Assembly: GCF_008329715.1 (NCBI RefSeq)
Contig: NZ_VTSR01000005.1
Span: forward strand, 124,001-188,000
Reading direction: 5' to 3'
DNA from: Gimesia chilikensis
GTDB taxonomy: Bacteria; Planctomycetota; Planctomycetia; Planctomycetales; Planctomycetaceae
Length of the DNA: 64,000 bases
Numbering within the stretch: position 1 is the stretch's first letter; each line of letters opens with the position of its first letter. Under the pieces are notes generated by a model. That model was not told where the DNA came from. It saw only the letters and a list, made by a program, of their open reading frames with translations, and did not search any database. The translations under genes were made by a program, and so were the position numbers. This document shows, piece after piece, positions 15,873 through 24,624 of this stretch.

Positions 15873-15904
15873 TACACAAGACGGTGATCAGAATTCGGAA
15901 TTAG

Positions 15905-16321
15905 ATGGTGATACAAGATTCAGACAGTCTGATTTTGAAAACGCTACTGGAAGCGCTCCCCGAGTTGTATCAGTCCTGCCAGGCAGACAGAACGCGACTG
16001 CATGACTGGGAATGGAAGCAGGAGGCTGCACATACCGTTCTGGGGGAAGTGGAATTGCGATCTACTACGATCGCCGGTTATGCATCTGCCTTGCAGAAAC
16101 CAGACTACAATGGCAGCCGGGATCTTCGGGCAGTGGTCAGTGGACCTCAGCAGGCCTCAATTCACCAGTCTGAAACTTTGAGAAACTGGATGCAGACGGA
16201 AGCGCAGCACTATCCTGATTTTACTCTCTACATGGAAACACTGGAAACGCTGCTCTGGCTGGCTGTGAAACAGGTTCGACAGGAAGTCACACAGACGAAT
16301 GAAACAGACCGGGGTACTTAA
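15905..16321 (+). CDS. Orphan helical protein
   Basis: A 138-residue soluble protein, mainly helical, with several Trp/Leu-rich segments (LLEALPELYQSCQ, METLETLLWLAVKQV). No recognisable family, signal peptide or membrane span. It starts 32 bases after the sulfatase stop on the same strand, so read-through is possible, and converges on the next gene with only 12 bases between stops. Confidence 0.65.
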   Translation: MVIQDSDSLILKTLLEALPELYQSCQADRTRLHDWEWKQEAAHTVLGEVELRSTTIAGYASALQKPDYNGSRDLRAVVSGPQQASIHQSETLRNWMQTEAQHYPDFTLYMETLETLLWLAVKQVRQEVTQTNETDRGT

Positions 16322-16333
16322 TTATTCCCCGCG

Positions 16334-16648
16334 TCAGTTCTCGTTATTCACTTCCAGTTCGAGATAGCCTTTGCGGTCGATGAAGACTTTGTAGAGGCTG
16401 TGAGCGCCATGCCAGCTGGGGAGTCCGCTGCGGACCGTCAGACATTGATCGTGGGTGCCATCGATTTCGAGGGTGCGGCTGCCGCACAGATCGACGCGGG
16501 CTTCGATTCGATGTTTCTGTGGATTGATTTCGGAGTGAAGCGTTTCGCCCTCTGCGATGGAGCCGATGGAAACGCCGTCCACCAGAATTGAAAACTTGCG
16601 CATCTTGTCGGCACAACCGGGTTCACGTTTGACTGTGAGTTTCGACAT
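16334..16648 (-). CDS. Small beta-rich orphan (PEGA-like?)
   Basis: A 104-residue protein with an excellent ribosome site (GGAGG, 7 bases before ATG 16648). The middle, FSILVDGVSIGSIAEGETLH followed by a strand and RTLEIDGTHDQ, reads as alternating beta strands and turns. It is weakly similar to surface PEGA-type or FHA-like small sandwiches, but no family can be assigned. There is no signal peptide. The gene is monocistronic. Confidence 0.7.
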   Translation of the reverse strand: MSKLTVKREPGCADKMRKFSILVDGVSIGSIAEGETLHSEINPQKHRIEARVDLCGSRTLEIDGTHDQCLTVRSGLPSWHGAHSLYKVFIDRKGYLELEVNNEN

Positions 16649-16807
16649 GACAGGACCTCCCTCTCTGCAGCAAACAGAATTCGCGTATGAATTACATTTG
16701 TACGATTGAGTTGGCGTACTTCTATTTTAGGCAGTCCCTGTCCGGGTTTCCAGAAAAATCAACGGCGGCCGTTTACATCTTTCGATAAGCCGATACCTGT
16801 CAACAAC

Positions 16808-18751
16808 TTACCGGGCCTGAGGAGCGGGCGGTAGATTGGTCTGCGGTACAATCTGAATCGCGTTGAACATGGAATAATCACTGTCCGCACGGAAACTGGT
16901 CAGGGTCAGTTGCTGGCCCGTCTTGATGTCAAAATCAAAGCTGACGTACTGCACCCCTTCGCGGTAGGGCTGATTGCGATAGTTCCAGGTGCCGTCACTG
17001 GCGGTCGCTTTCTGACCGATGACGCGATTACCGACTTTGAGTTCGATTTTCGCGTTCTGATTCGGAGCATCGCCGTGCGCGAAGACATAGATCTTGTACT
17101 TCCCACCTGGCAGATCGAGTACCCTGGTCTGCAGATCGACACAGCGGCAGTTGTGATAGATGTAACCCTGAAAGATGCTGGACTGTCCCTGGATGCCCCA
17201 CTCACCATCGTGCCGGGTGACACGCAGGCGAACGGTACTGGGTGTGGCATCGCTATACCGCGTGTAGTCAACCGCGGTCGTGCCGAGGTCAACCATGTTC
17301 CAGATATCCTGTGGACGCCCCACGACGCCATCGTAGTTTCCAATTCCCGGATCGTGAGCGAAGACGATATTCAGTGAACGGACCGCAGGACGGTTCGCTT
17401 CTAACACCCGGGGTTCCTGTTTTCCATTTCTGAGCATGACCTTGCCGGGAGGCTCAGGAAGAGCTTCCTGAATGCTGACCTTCGGCTGGGACTGTTGTTG
17501 GACAGGAAGCTTCGGAAGGACATCCGCTGGTCCGCCCGGAACAGATTTCTCGGGAGTGGCGGATTTCGCCTCTGTCTGCATGGGAGGCACCAGCGATTCC
17601 GCACGAGACTCGACCTGTGGTGGTTGCGGACTCGACTGTTGCGCCTGGACGGGAGCGGTGAAGACAATCGGAAAGCCAGCCAGCAGACCCGTCAGCGCGA
17701 TAAAGGTGAAGCTGAGTGCCAGCCGCGTGCGGAAGCTGGCCGGACGTCGGTCGCGGGTTTCCTGCAGAATGGACTTCAGGCGGCGGGAAAACCCACTCTC
17801 TGCAGCCAGCGAGACCGCTGTCAGTTTCAAACTGCGGCTGGATCGAAACGCGGAGACCACCTGCAGCAGTTGATCTGCATAGTCAGATGCCCGGGTGCCG
17901 TGCTGCAGGACGATGTCATCGCAGGCGTGCTCGCGTTCGAGATAGAGTTTCCGTGAGGCGAACCAGACCAGGGGATGGAACCAGTAGCAGGCGTGTGTCA
18001 GTTGCACGAGCAGTTGCCAGAGACAGTCGCGACGGGCCACGTGTGCCAGTTCGTGCAGCAGGGCACAGCGGACTTCCTGTTCGGTCCAGTTCTGTGCTTC
18101 GCGGGGCAACAGAATTGATGGACGCCTTACGCCCCACGTCATGGGGAGCGAACGTTGATCGGTCGTCAACAGAGTGACGGGCTGAGAACAGTTCAGTTCA
18201 CCGCGACATTGTTGCAGCAGATCAAAGAGCGGCCCCTCTGTAATGATGTTACATTGTCTGCTGAAAGCGTGGAGGCGAAACTGCAGCAGCGCCAGCCGAA
18301 CCAGCATCACCAGAACTCCCGTCAGCCAGATGGCATTCCAGTGAATCCCAGTACGCGGGAGCGATGCAGCGGGGTCTTGAGCGTTCTGAAGCTGTGTATT
18401 GTCGGCTGCTGGAAGCGTCGAATGGATCGCAGGCTGTGCTGAGACTTCAGGTAAAGATCCTGGGAGCGTCTGTTGCATGCTGCTGGTCACGGGTGTGGCG
18501 AAGGTCGCTGCTGTTTCCTGAGTCGCGAGAGCCGGTCGCGGCAGCTTGGGCATACTTCCGTTGACGAAGATTAAGGCGAACACCGCCAGCAGGGCGCCGC
18601 TCCAGACAGTGTGACGAACGGCTGCACTGGCCTGTGGGAGCAGTCGCGTGGCGACCAGTGCGACGAACAAGACAACGGTCGACTTGATAATCAGGTCCAG
18701 CAGGAAATCAGGCTGCCCGATGAACGGAATGTATTGCAGAATCGTTTGCAT
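16808..18751 (-). CDS. M56-family (BlaR1/MecR1-like) membrane metalloprotease-sensor with novel C-terminal domain
   Basis: A 647-residue integral membrane protein. Spans are predicted at ~22-40, 48-65 and 138-158. The gluzincin protease site HELAH is at 233-237, with a further conserved EREHACDD at 272-279. Another span lies at ~345-365. A Pro/Gln-rich linker (~372-450) leads to an exported domain (~458-640) of alternating strands (NIVFAHDPGIGNYDG, GKYKIYVFAHGD, QYVSFDFDIKTGQ). BlaR1 normally ends in a penicillin-binding sensor. Here that is replaced by a putative galactose-binding-like beta sandwich. The gene follows the BlaI-type repressor by 3 bases, so the two are one operon. By family precedent, ligand binding outside would activate the protease and relieve BlaI repression. 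Confidence 0.9.
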   Translation of the reverse strand: MQTILQYIPFIGQPDFLLDLIIKSTVVLFVALVATRLLPQASAAVRHTVWSGALLAVFALIFVNGSMPKLPRPALATQETAATFATPVTSSMQQTLPGSLPEVSAQPAIHSTLPAADNTQLQNAQDPAASLPRTGIHWNAIWLTGVLVMLVRLALLQFRLHAFSRQCNIITEGPLFDLLQQCRGELNCSQPVTLLTTDQRSLPMTWGVRRPSILLPREAQNWTEQEVRCALLHELAHVARRDCLWQLLVQLTHACYWFHPLVWFASRKLYLEREHACDDIVLQHGTRASDYADQLLQVVSAFRSSRSLKLTAVSLAAESGFSRRLKSILQETRDRRPASFRTRLALSFTFIALTGLLAGFPIVFTAPVQAQQSSPQPPQVESRAESLVPPMQTEAKSATPEKSVPGGPADVLPKLPVQQQSQPKVSIQEALPEPPGKVMLRNGKQEPRVLEANRPAVRSLNIVFAHDPGIGNYDGVVGRPQDIWNMVDLGTTAVDYTRYSDATPSTVRLRVTRHDGEWGIQGQSSIFQGYIYHNCRCVDLQTRVLDLPGGKYKIYVFAHGDAPNQNAKIELKVGNRVIGQKATASDGTWNYRNQPYREGVQYVSFDFDIKTGQQLTLTSFRADSDYSMFNAIQIVPQTNLPPAPQAR

Positions 18752-18754
18752 CGC

Positions 18755-19138
18755 TTAGTTTCCTTTTTCTCGAGCTGCTTTAATCAGTTTGACCATTTCG
18801 CGTAATTCGTCGTCCGAGAGGGCTTCGTCATCACTGGCGAGTTGTGCTGCCAGGGCCTGCTTGAAGGAACCATCAAAAAAAGTCTGAACGACATGTTTGA
18901 GGGCTTTGGTGCCTTCCGGACGTCTGGGAGACGTGGGAGCGTAAACAAATTCACGGCCCTGCTTGTGCCGCTGGATCAGCGACTTGTCCATCAGGATGCG
19001 GAGCATGGTACGAATTGCAGTGGGGGTGGGCGGACTGGGCAGATCACTCTGGATCTCCAGCACGGTCGCTTCCCCGCGCGAATAAAGCGAATCCATGATC
19101 TGGCGTTCCCGCCGACTGAGTTGGGCCTGTTGTGACAT
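18755..19138 (-). CDS. BlaI/MecI/CopY-family repressor
   Basis: A 127-residue winged-helix repressor. It has LSRRERQIMDSLYSRGEATV, then LPSPPTPTAIRTMLRILMDK with the recognition helix PTAIRTMLRIL, then the wing LIQRHKQGREFVYAP, and a C-terminal dimerisation/protease-sensitive helix. ATG 19138 is chosen over ATG 19156. It is co-transcribed with the downstream M56 sensor protease. Two palindromic sites in its own promoter predict autoregulation. The M56 partner would be expected to lead to its inactivation on signal, as in the bla/mec systems. Confidence 0.93.
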   Translation of the reverse strand: MSQQAQLSRRERQIMDSLYSRGEATVLEIQSDLPSPPTPTAIRTMLRILMDKSLIQRHKQGREFVYAPTSPRRPEGTKALKHVVQTFFDGSFKQALAAQLASDDEALSDDELREMVKLIKAAREKGN

Positions 19139-19169
19139 GGGTTGTTCCCTGTGCATGGCAGCAATTGTT

Positions 19170-19229
19170 ACGCTAATTTTTTAGCGTTTCTACAAAGCGG
19201 CGTCAATACGAAAAGCTAATTTTTTAGCG
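19170..19229 (-). promoter_or_regulatory. BlaI-type promoter with two palindromic operators
   Basis: Operator 1 is CGCTAATTTTTTAGCG (19171-19186, a perfect 6-base dyad). Operator 2 is GCTAATTTTTTAGC (19215-19228). Their centres are 43 bases apart, about four helical turns, so dimers would sit on the same face. On the minus strand TTGACG (19206-19201) and TAAAAA (19183-19178) form a -35/-10 pair with a 17-base spacer. The -10 lies inside operator 1 and the -35 lies between the operators. Occupancy would block transcription of the blaI-M56 operon. Confidence 0.85.
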
Positions 19230-19293
19230 AATACATTTTTCCAAGTGTGAGATGCGTTCCTCGGGTTACCGGGACTCTCCGATCTAACCCGAG

Positions 19294-20019
19294 TCAGTCT
19301 CCCCGGTTATAGATCACAGGCATCTGACCCTGCCACTGTTGCCAGATTTCGTCCTGGGTCACCAGTTCCGCCATAAAATGCGCTACGTTGATGCGGCTGG
19401 TCTTGCCGGGGTTGAAGATTGCACTGCGCGTTGGTGAAGGGAAAATGTCATACGCAGTGACTTCATCCAGATTGATCAGGGAATCGGGGCGGACGGCGGC
19501 CCACTGAATTCGGTCATGGTTCTGACCGATCTGCATGCGCAGGTAGTCAGCGGCCTGTTCGTTATCCCGATGCGGGGGGACCAGAGTGCGTATAAGACCC
19601 ACCACGCAGCGCTGGGCGAACGACACCGGTTCCTCAAGATCGCGGTTACTGTTGCCTGCGGTATTCATGAGCACCACGCGGACAGGCTGCGCTGTGCCTG
19701 AATCAGGAACCGCTGCACACAGCCTGCGGATCGTATCGGTGACGAGCAGCCGCGGTTTGCCGAAGATCCCCTTGAAGGTCAAGTTGTGCCCCAGGCAGGA
19801 AGCGAGCGCGGTACAGCCTGCGACATGCCGCGCCAGTTCATCGGGACTCAAGTCAAGCACGCTGGCCTGGATTTCGGTGAAGTCGGGATGTGTGGTGATG
19901 AATTCATTGAACGTACCGGTCCGGCGCACGAGGGCTTTTACGGGTTCGTTCCGTTTGAGTAACTGTTCCACGAGCAGCCGTCCGGTGGCACCGGTAGCGC
20001 CGACAACGAGGGTGGTCAT
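19294..20019 (-). CDS. NAD(P)-binding Rossmann-fold epimerase/NmrA-type protein
   Basis: A 241-residue protein beginning TTLVVGATGATGRLLVEQLL, the G-x-x-G-x-x-G dinucleotide-binding loop of atypical SDR/NAD(P)H-binding proteins, followed by the acceptor-binding basic pair LVRR. Later segments (ALASCLGHN, VVLMNTAGNSN, IQWAAVRPDSLI) match the family core, although the classical Y-x-x-x-K catalytic pair is not obvious. This favours a quinone- or flavin-reductase or NmrA-like regulatory role over a standard dehydrogenase. It is monocistronic and downstream of the BlaI operators but transcribed away from them. Confidence 0.85.
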   Translation of the reverse strand: MTTLVVGATGATGRLLVEQLLKRNEPVKALVRRTGTFNEFITTHPDFTEIQASVLDLSPDELARHVAGCTALASCLGHNLTFKGIFGKPRLLVTDTIRRLCAAVPDSGTAQPVRVVLMNTAGNSNRDLEEPVSFAQRCVVGLIRTLVPPHRDNEQAADYLRMQIGQNHDRIQWAAVRPDSLINLDEVTAYDIFPSPTRSAIFNPGKTSRINVAHFMAELVTQDEIWQQWQGQMPVIYNRGD

Positions 20020-20084
20020 ACTATGAATCTCTCATGTTGATAACAGTCGGATCGCCTGCTGAGCAATCTACTTCACGCCGTTCG

Positions 20085-22091
20085 TTACTGTTGCGGAATG
20101 AATTTCAGTTCCGCGAGCCATTCCAGGGACTGTTTCTGCCAGGCATCCCAGGAGGGACCTTTGTAGCCGTTGAGGCCGTGTCCGCCATCGGGGAGTTCGA
20201 GCAGTTTGGATGGAATCTGCTTTTCCTGCAGGGCTGCATACAGTGCCTGGCTGTTTTTGATGGGCACCGGTTTATCGTCGACCGCGTGGGCCAGAAAGAT
20301 GGGCGGTGTCTGGTCGGTAACCTGTTTTTCATTCGAGAAGAGTTCGATCATCTCTGTCGTAGGTTCGGGGCCGAGCAGATTCTTTTTCGAGCCGCCATGC
20401 GTGGTTTCTCCCATGGTAACAACGGGATAGACGAGAATCGCGAAGTCGGGACGGGAGCTTTGTCGGTCGATGGGATCCTGTGCCTGGGAATCGCCGGCAT
20501 CAAAGTGTGTGGCGGCGGTGGAGGCCAGGTGCCCGCCTGCGGAGAAGCCCATGATGCCGACCTTCGCAGGATCGATGCCCCAGTCTTTCGCATGCGCGCG
20601 GGCCATGCGGATCGCCCGCTGTGCATCCATCAGCGGAACGAAGGAGCGACCGTCGGGCATGCGATACTCGAGGACGATCCCCGTCACGCCATGCCTGTTA
20701 AGCCAGGCAGCGATGCCGTGCCCTTCTCCGCCGGTGACGACGCGTTGAAATCCGCCGCCGGGACAGATGACGATGGCAGCGCCGTTCGGTTTTACCGGGC
20801 GATGCAGGGTCAGTTTCACGTCTGCCTCTTCGAACTGGTCATCACCAACCGGGGCCTTGCCGTCCCAGAGGGAAAAGACTTCGGGGGGCAGACTGGTTTC
20901 TGAGGCGGCATTGGTTTCGTCTTCGGGAATGAGCAGTGTTGAGAGCACCTGGGCATAGACGCGGTGCCCGAAGTCGTTGGGATGGTTGACGCCATTACCG
21001 GTCAGGTCCCAGTCCTGTTTGTGTTTGAAGAACTCGGTCCAGAGGGAGGTCATGTCGGCCAGAGCGACTCCCCTTTTTGTAAGCTCCGCCAGTGCGTCGC
21101 GATACTGGGGAAACAGTTCATGTTTGAGTCGAATCCAGTCCCGGTTCCCCAGCATGGGGGCGACCAGAATGAATTCTGCCCGGGGCTGTTTTTTCTGAAT
21201 CTGTTCGATCAGCGCTTTGGTATTGGCTTTAAATTCTTCCGCGGATCGACCTGCTGAGTCATTCATCCCAAAGGCGATGATGACCAGGTCGGGGTCGGCC
21301 TTGACCACTTCGTCTACTTGGGTCAGGGCCCACTTCGTGTCTTTGCCGCCGACGGAAAGATTGGTCAATGCGATCCGATTCTGATAGTGGTGCTGCAGGT
21401 TCTCCTGAAGCAGTCCGAAGAATGCCGGCTGGAAGGGAGCCCCCCCGGCCCAGCCCGAGGCATTGCAGCCGGTGGAAATGCTGTCGCCCAGCAGGACGAT
21501 GGAGGTTGTGTCGTGTTTCTGTAGTTTCTTGATCGTACGGGGCAGTACTTTGGCATCAAAGACCGGAGTAATCTTACTCCAGTCGACGGGTACGTGGGTA
21601 TAAGTAATGCAGGTCTGCAGGTCATGGTATTCGAGTTGTCCGCCGAAGAAGATTTCGCCGTGGCCATCGCGGTGCGTCAGCTTGTGCCTTTGTGAGTTCG
21701 CGGGGCGCCGCATCTGGGTGGGAAACTTCCAGACGATGCGTGTGTTTTCGGGGAGTGTGATTTCGCGCGAACCGGGTTTCCAGTGGTAGTCGCGACCTTC
21801 TTCGTAAGTGATGTCTCCCGCGCTGTTCGTAATCTTGAGCACTTTCTGTGCTGGGAACAGTAGCGAAGCTTTCGTTTGACCCGTTCTCAAATCACGAATA
21901 AACAGCACCGATTCGCCGCGAACGGTATCGCCTTTCCAGACCGGTTCGAGCAGTTCCTCTGAGAACTGCCACTGTGGTGATGCGGGTTCCTCTGCGTGAG
22001 TGAGAGACGTCAAAGAGATCAGGGTCAACAGACTGAAGACCAGTGTTAAACAAACAAAGGGGTGACGCGCGGTGGAAATTGGCTTGAGCAC
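20085..22091 (-). CDS. Two-domain secreted carbohydrate esterase: SGNH hydrolase + alpha/beta hydrolase
   Basis: A 668-residue exported fusion. A signal peptide (~32 residues) and a small N-terminal beta domain (~40-185) precede an SGNH/GDSL esterase (~195-385). That domain has block I LLGDSISTGC (Ser204), the block II glycine in SVGGKD, block III GMND (275-278) and the catalytic His370 near NHPND. The C-terminal half (~435-665) is a BD-FAE-type alpha/beta hydrolase with an oxyanion loop CPGGGF, nucleophile elbow GFSAGG (Ser517), Asp605 and His638, so both triads look intact. The start is GTG 22091 with CGGAGA 6 bases upstream. It probably deacetylates or de-esterifies polysaccharide side chains. 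The two domains may act on different ester types. Confidence 0.9.
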   Translation of the reverse strand: MLKPISTARHPFVCLTLVFSLLTLISLTSLTHAEEPASPQWQFSEELLEPVWKGDTVRGESVLFIRDLRTGQTKASLLFPAQKVLKITNSAGDITYEEGRDYHWKPGSREITLPENTRIVWKFPTQMRRPANSQRHKLTHRDGHGEIFFGGQLEYHDLQTCITYTHVPVDWSKITPVFDAKVLPRTIKKLQKHDTTSIVLLGDSISTGCNASGWAGGAPFQPAFFGLLQENLQHHYQNRIALTNLSVGGKDTKWALTQVDEVVKADPDLVIIAFGMNDSAGRSAEEFKANTKALIEQIQKKQPRAEFILVAPMLGNRDWIRLKHELFPQYRDALAELTKRGVALADMTSLWTEFFKHKQDWDLTGNGVNHPNDFGHRVYAQVLSTLLIPEDETNAASETSLPPEVFSLWDGKAPVGDDQFEEADVKLTLHRPVKPNGAAIVICPGGGFQRVVTGGEGHGIAAWLNRHGVTGIVLEYRMPDGRSFVPLMDAQRAIRMARAHAKDWGIDPAKVGIMGFSAGGHLASTAATHFDAGDSQAQDPIDRQSSRPDFAILVYPVVTMGETTHGGSKKNLLGPEPTTEMIELFSNEKQVTDQTPPIFLAHAVDDKPVPIKNSQALYAALQEKQIPSKLLELPDGGHGLNGYKGPSWDAWQKQSLEWLAELKFIPQQ

Positions 22092-22330
22092 GGGAATCTC
22101 CGTTAGTGAGGACTCTGAAGAACGTTCACAGGTGTCTGATAATAGCCCTTATTATAGCTGTGCACATCCCCTGTGTCTGCTCATTCTCAAAGAAGAGTTG
22201 CCCGGGAATCGAGAAGAATTCTCTTAGGATCTTTAGCCTTGCCCCGGTATGATGAATGTACCTTTCCCTCAAGTGCTCAAACGGGAACTCTCAGTTTCAA
22301 ACCCAGTTTCTCCTATTCAACGGGCTCCTC

Positions 22331-22858
22331 ATGATTCATTTCCGTTCTGTGTTCTTAACGCTGCTGATGATCCTGCTGGTAGACAACGCTGCTGTAGTGG
22401 CAGATGCGGAGAAGAAATCTGAACTTGAGCTGAAGATCACCGAGCCGAAACTGGATAATTCGGACGTGGAATGGGAAGGCAATTTCTTTGGGTTTTATCC
22501 ACGCATTTCCCGGCGGGCGACCCGGTTTGCGAAACACATTTCCCCGGAAGATAAAAAATGGCTGCTGAAGAATCTGAAACATAAAGACCGGACTGCGATC
22601 TGTCATCTGCTGCTGATCGAGTACTGGGGGCCTCCTGCCGCAGAGGGTGAGATCAAGCACTCACTCTCCGCCTGGTACGGATTGACGGCAGAACTGCAGG
22701 CCTCCGGTGAAATAATCTATGACGAGGCAGACCGAGAAAAACTATTCAAACTCTGGACCAAAGTGTTGTCCGACCCCAAAAACAGATTTAAGCACGGTGA
22801 AGGTTTTCTGCTGGATCCGTTTAACCGGAAAAAGAAAAAACTGTTGGACGATCAGTAA
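22331..22858 (+). CDS. Secreted orphan protein
   Basis: A 175-residue protein with a signal peptide of about 25 residues (ending VVA-DAEKK), followed by a Lys/Glu-rich, mainly helical body. Trp-containing segments (WEGNFFGFYP, KKWLLKNLKH, EYWGPPAAEG) are notable. No family was recognised. ATG 22331 is preferred over an upstream frame extension (22256) because it starts the signal peptide. The ribosome site is poor. It converges with the alpha/beta hydrolase gene, with stops 10 bases apart. Confidence 0.7.
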   Translation: MIHFRSVFLTLLMILLVDNAAVVADAEKKSELELKITEPKLDNSDVEWEGNFFGFYPRISRRATRFAKHISPEDKKWLLKNLKHKDRTAICHLLLIEYWGPPAAEGEIKHSLSAWYGLTAELQASGEIIYDEADREKLFKLWTKVLSDPKNRFKHGEGFLLDPFNRKKKKLLDDQ

Positions 22859-22868
22859 GCCAGCCCCA

Positions 22869-23891
22869 TTAATTTTTAACAGGCCCGGTTTTCGAAACCT
22901 CTAACTGCCATTCATCCTCGGGATCGAGTTGCTCGCGACAGGCTTTGCCCTGCAGCCACTGGCGTGCCTGTTTGCTGTCGAGCAGATAGGTATCCCAGAA
23001 AGCAGTGGTGACGGCGAGAATCGATTTGTGGTGGTTGGGATTCCGGCGTGCCAGACCGCGGCGCTGTCGTCCATCAGAAAATGCAGAGTGTTGCGCGTCG
23101 AACAGGACGAGCTCGTATTTGTCGATGCTGTCCGGCAGCCCCTGGTAGACTTCGCGGCGGTCGGCGACGGTGGTGTCGTTAATCGGTGAGGTATCTTTGG
23201 TGCCTGTCAGTAACATCCAGGGTATCGAAACCTGTCCAAAGGAGTCTGCAGGTTCCGCCCGGCCGTGAATGCTGGGGCTGAACATGACAGCGGCTTTGAT
23301 GCGGGGATCGGTATAACGTTTTCCCAACAGCCGCCAGGACTGACCGCTGACGCCCTGCGTGGTGACTGCTCCATAAGAATGGCCCGACATGCCAACCCGG
23401 CTGAGGTCCATTCGCTGATGAAACTGATGTTGTGAATCAGCATTCCAGCGAGTGAGCTGATCGAGGACGGCACTCACATCCTGGTAACGGTCGACGGTAT
23501 TCTGCAGGGTGGTCGCGGACTTGAGTGCCCTCAACCTCTGCAATATGGGAACGTCTTTCCAGACTGCTTCATCACTGCCGGGATGTTGCAGGTAGACCAC
23601 GACAGAGCCGCGAGCCGACCAGTGCTCTCCCAGGTATTGTGAGCCGGTACGGGCGCCACCCAGACCATGACTGAATAACAGAACGGGAGCCGGCTGTTTC
23701 TTCCGGGGGAGATAAATTCGCAGGGGGATATCGCGATTTCGACTTTGATCCTGCATGGTGAGATCAATGGGAGCCGCGGATTTGCCTGACTCTGTTTTAA
23801 GGGGATCGTACTGTGCCGCCTGCGTGACAGAGATCAGTGAAAACAGGAGCCCTGAAAAAAGCAACCACAGAGAGGATCGTAAGACTTTCAT
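22869..23891 (-). CDS. Secreted alpha/beta hydrolase (platelet-activating-factor acetylhydrolase/dienelactone-like)
   Basis: A 340-residue exported esterase. The start ATG 23891 is preferred over 23918, because it immediately opens a signal peptide (ending TQA-A) and has GAAAGAGAAG upstream. The oxyanion region is VLLFSHGLGG, the nucleophile elbow is GHSYG at 170-174 (Ser172), the acid lies in LLTGTKDT and the base in DAQHSAF. The helix-elbow arrangement SHGLGG...GHSYGAVT is typical of the PAF-acetylhydrolase/plasma lipase-like group. The natural ester is unknown. Confidence 0.88.
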   Translation of the reverse strand: MKVLRSSLWLLFSGLLFSLISVTQAAQYDPLKTESGKSAAPIDLTMQDQSRNRDIPLRIYLPRKKQPAPVLLFSHGLGGARTGSQYLGEHWSARGSVVVYLQHPGSDEAVWKDVPILQRLRALKSATTLQNTVDRYQDVSAVLDQLTRWNADSQHQFHQRMDLSRVGMSGHSYGAVTTQGVSGQSWRLLGKRYTDPRIKAAVMFSPSIHGRAEPADSFGQVSIPWMLLTGTKDTSPINDTTVADRREVYQGLPDSIDKYELVLFDAQHSAFSDGRQRRGLARRNPNHHKSILAVTTAFWDTYLLDSKQARQWLQGKACREQLDPEDEWQLEVSKTGPVKN

Positions 23892-24267
23892 GCTCTTCTC
23901 TTTCGACGGAAACAACATCTACCTGGCAAAAGTAAGCGGCTTACTGATTGAACACCAGCGATCACAGCGTGTCTCTGGAAGATAACGGGAATCCAGCGGA
24001 TTCAAATCAAATTTGGCAGCAGACCTCAATATTAAACATTATTAATAATTAATGGGATTAAACGAATAATCAGGTTGACCACTAATACACAAATTCACAT
24101 ACTAATCTCAGACATGGTCTTCTCCGTGTCTGGCACCCTTCACCCCAACACGTTCGATGTGATTCACACCGAGACCAAAAGCTCTAAAAAACAGACACAA
24201 TACATTTCTTCCTAAACTTTACGAACAGTATTGGCAGGTTCCTGTCAATTCAGAAAGAGGGTGCTCT
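23892..24267. other. Intergenic gap with AT-rich patch
   Basis: A 376-base divergent gap. An AT-rich stretch at about 24030-24075 (ATTATTAATAATTAATGG) is the only notable feature and may be an UP element or promoter. No operator or hairpin was found. The plus-strand gene at 24268 has AGAGGG 7 bases before its ATG. Confidence 0.45.
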
Positions 24268-24603
24268 ATGCTTTCGCGTTTGTTACGTTTGTCAGGGTCG
24301 ATTTTACACGGACCGTCAGGTTTATGCGCGTTTTTATTCGCGTTTCTGACGGGTCTGCTGCTGTTGTTAAATCACCTGATTTTTGTCGATGCAGAAGGAG
24401 TCACGCTTATACCGGCGAATAAGAACATTCGGGGAATGGGGCCGGTGACACGCGAGTTGATCGAGCTGACCCAGGATATAAACTGGGCCAAAAATCCGGA
24501 AAAGAAGAAACGCGTATTTGAATTGAATTCCCGACTGACGGATCCGGAGCGACAGAACAAACCTTATATCGACCCGGTCCCCTACCCGGTGCAAGTCGAC
24601 TGA
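24268..24603 (+). CDS. Small membrane-anchored orphan
   Basis: A 111-residue protein with one strong N-terminal membrane helix (~20-42) and a polar C-terminal region (TRELIELTQDINWAKNPEKKK, ending in a Pro/Tyr-rich tail). It has a good ribosome site. No family is recognised. It converges with the next gene, 21 bases away. Confidence 0.68.
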   Translation: MLSRLLRLSGSILHGPSGLCAFLFAFLTGLLLLLNHLIFVDAEGVTLIPANKNIRGMGPVTRELIELTQDINWAKNPEKKKRVFELNSRLTDPERQNKPYIDPVPYPVQVD

Positions 24604-24624
24604 GGGAATAGGAATCGCTGTCTC

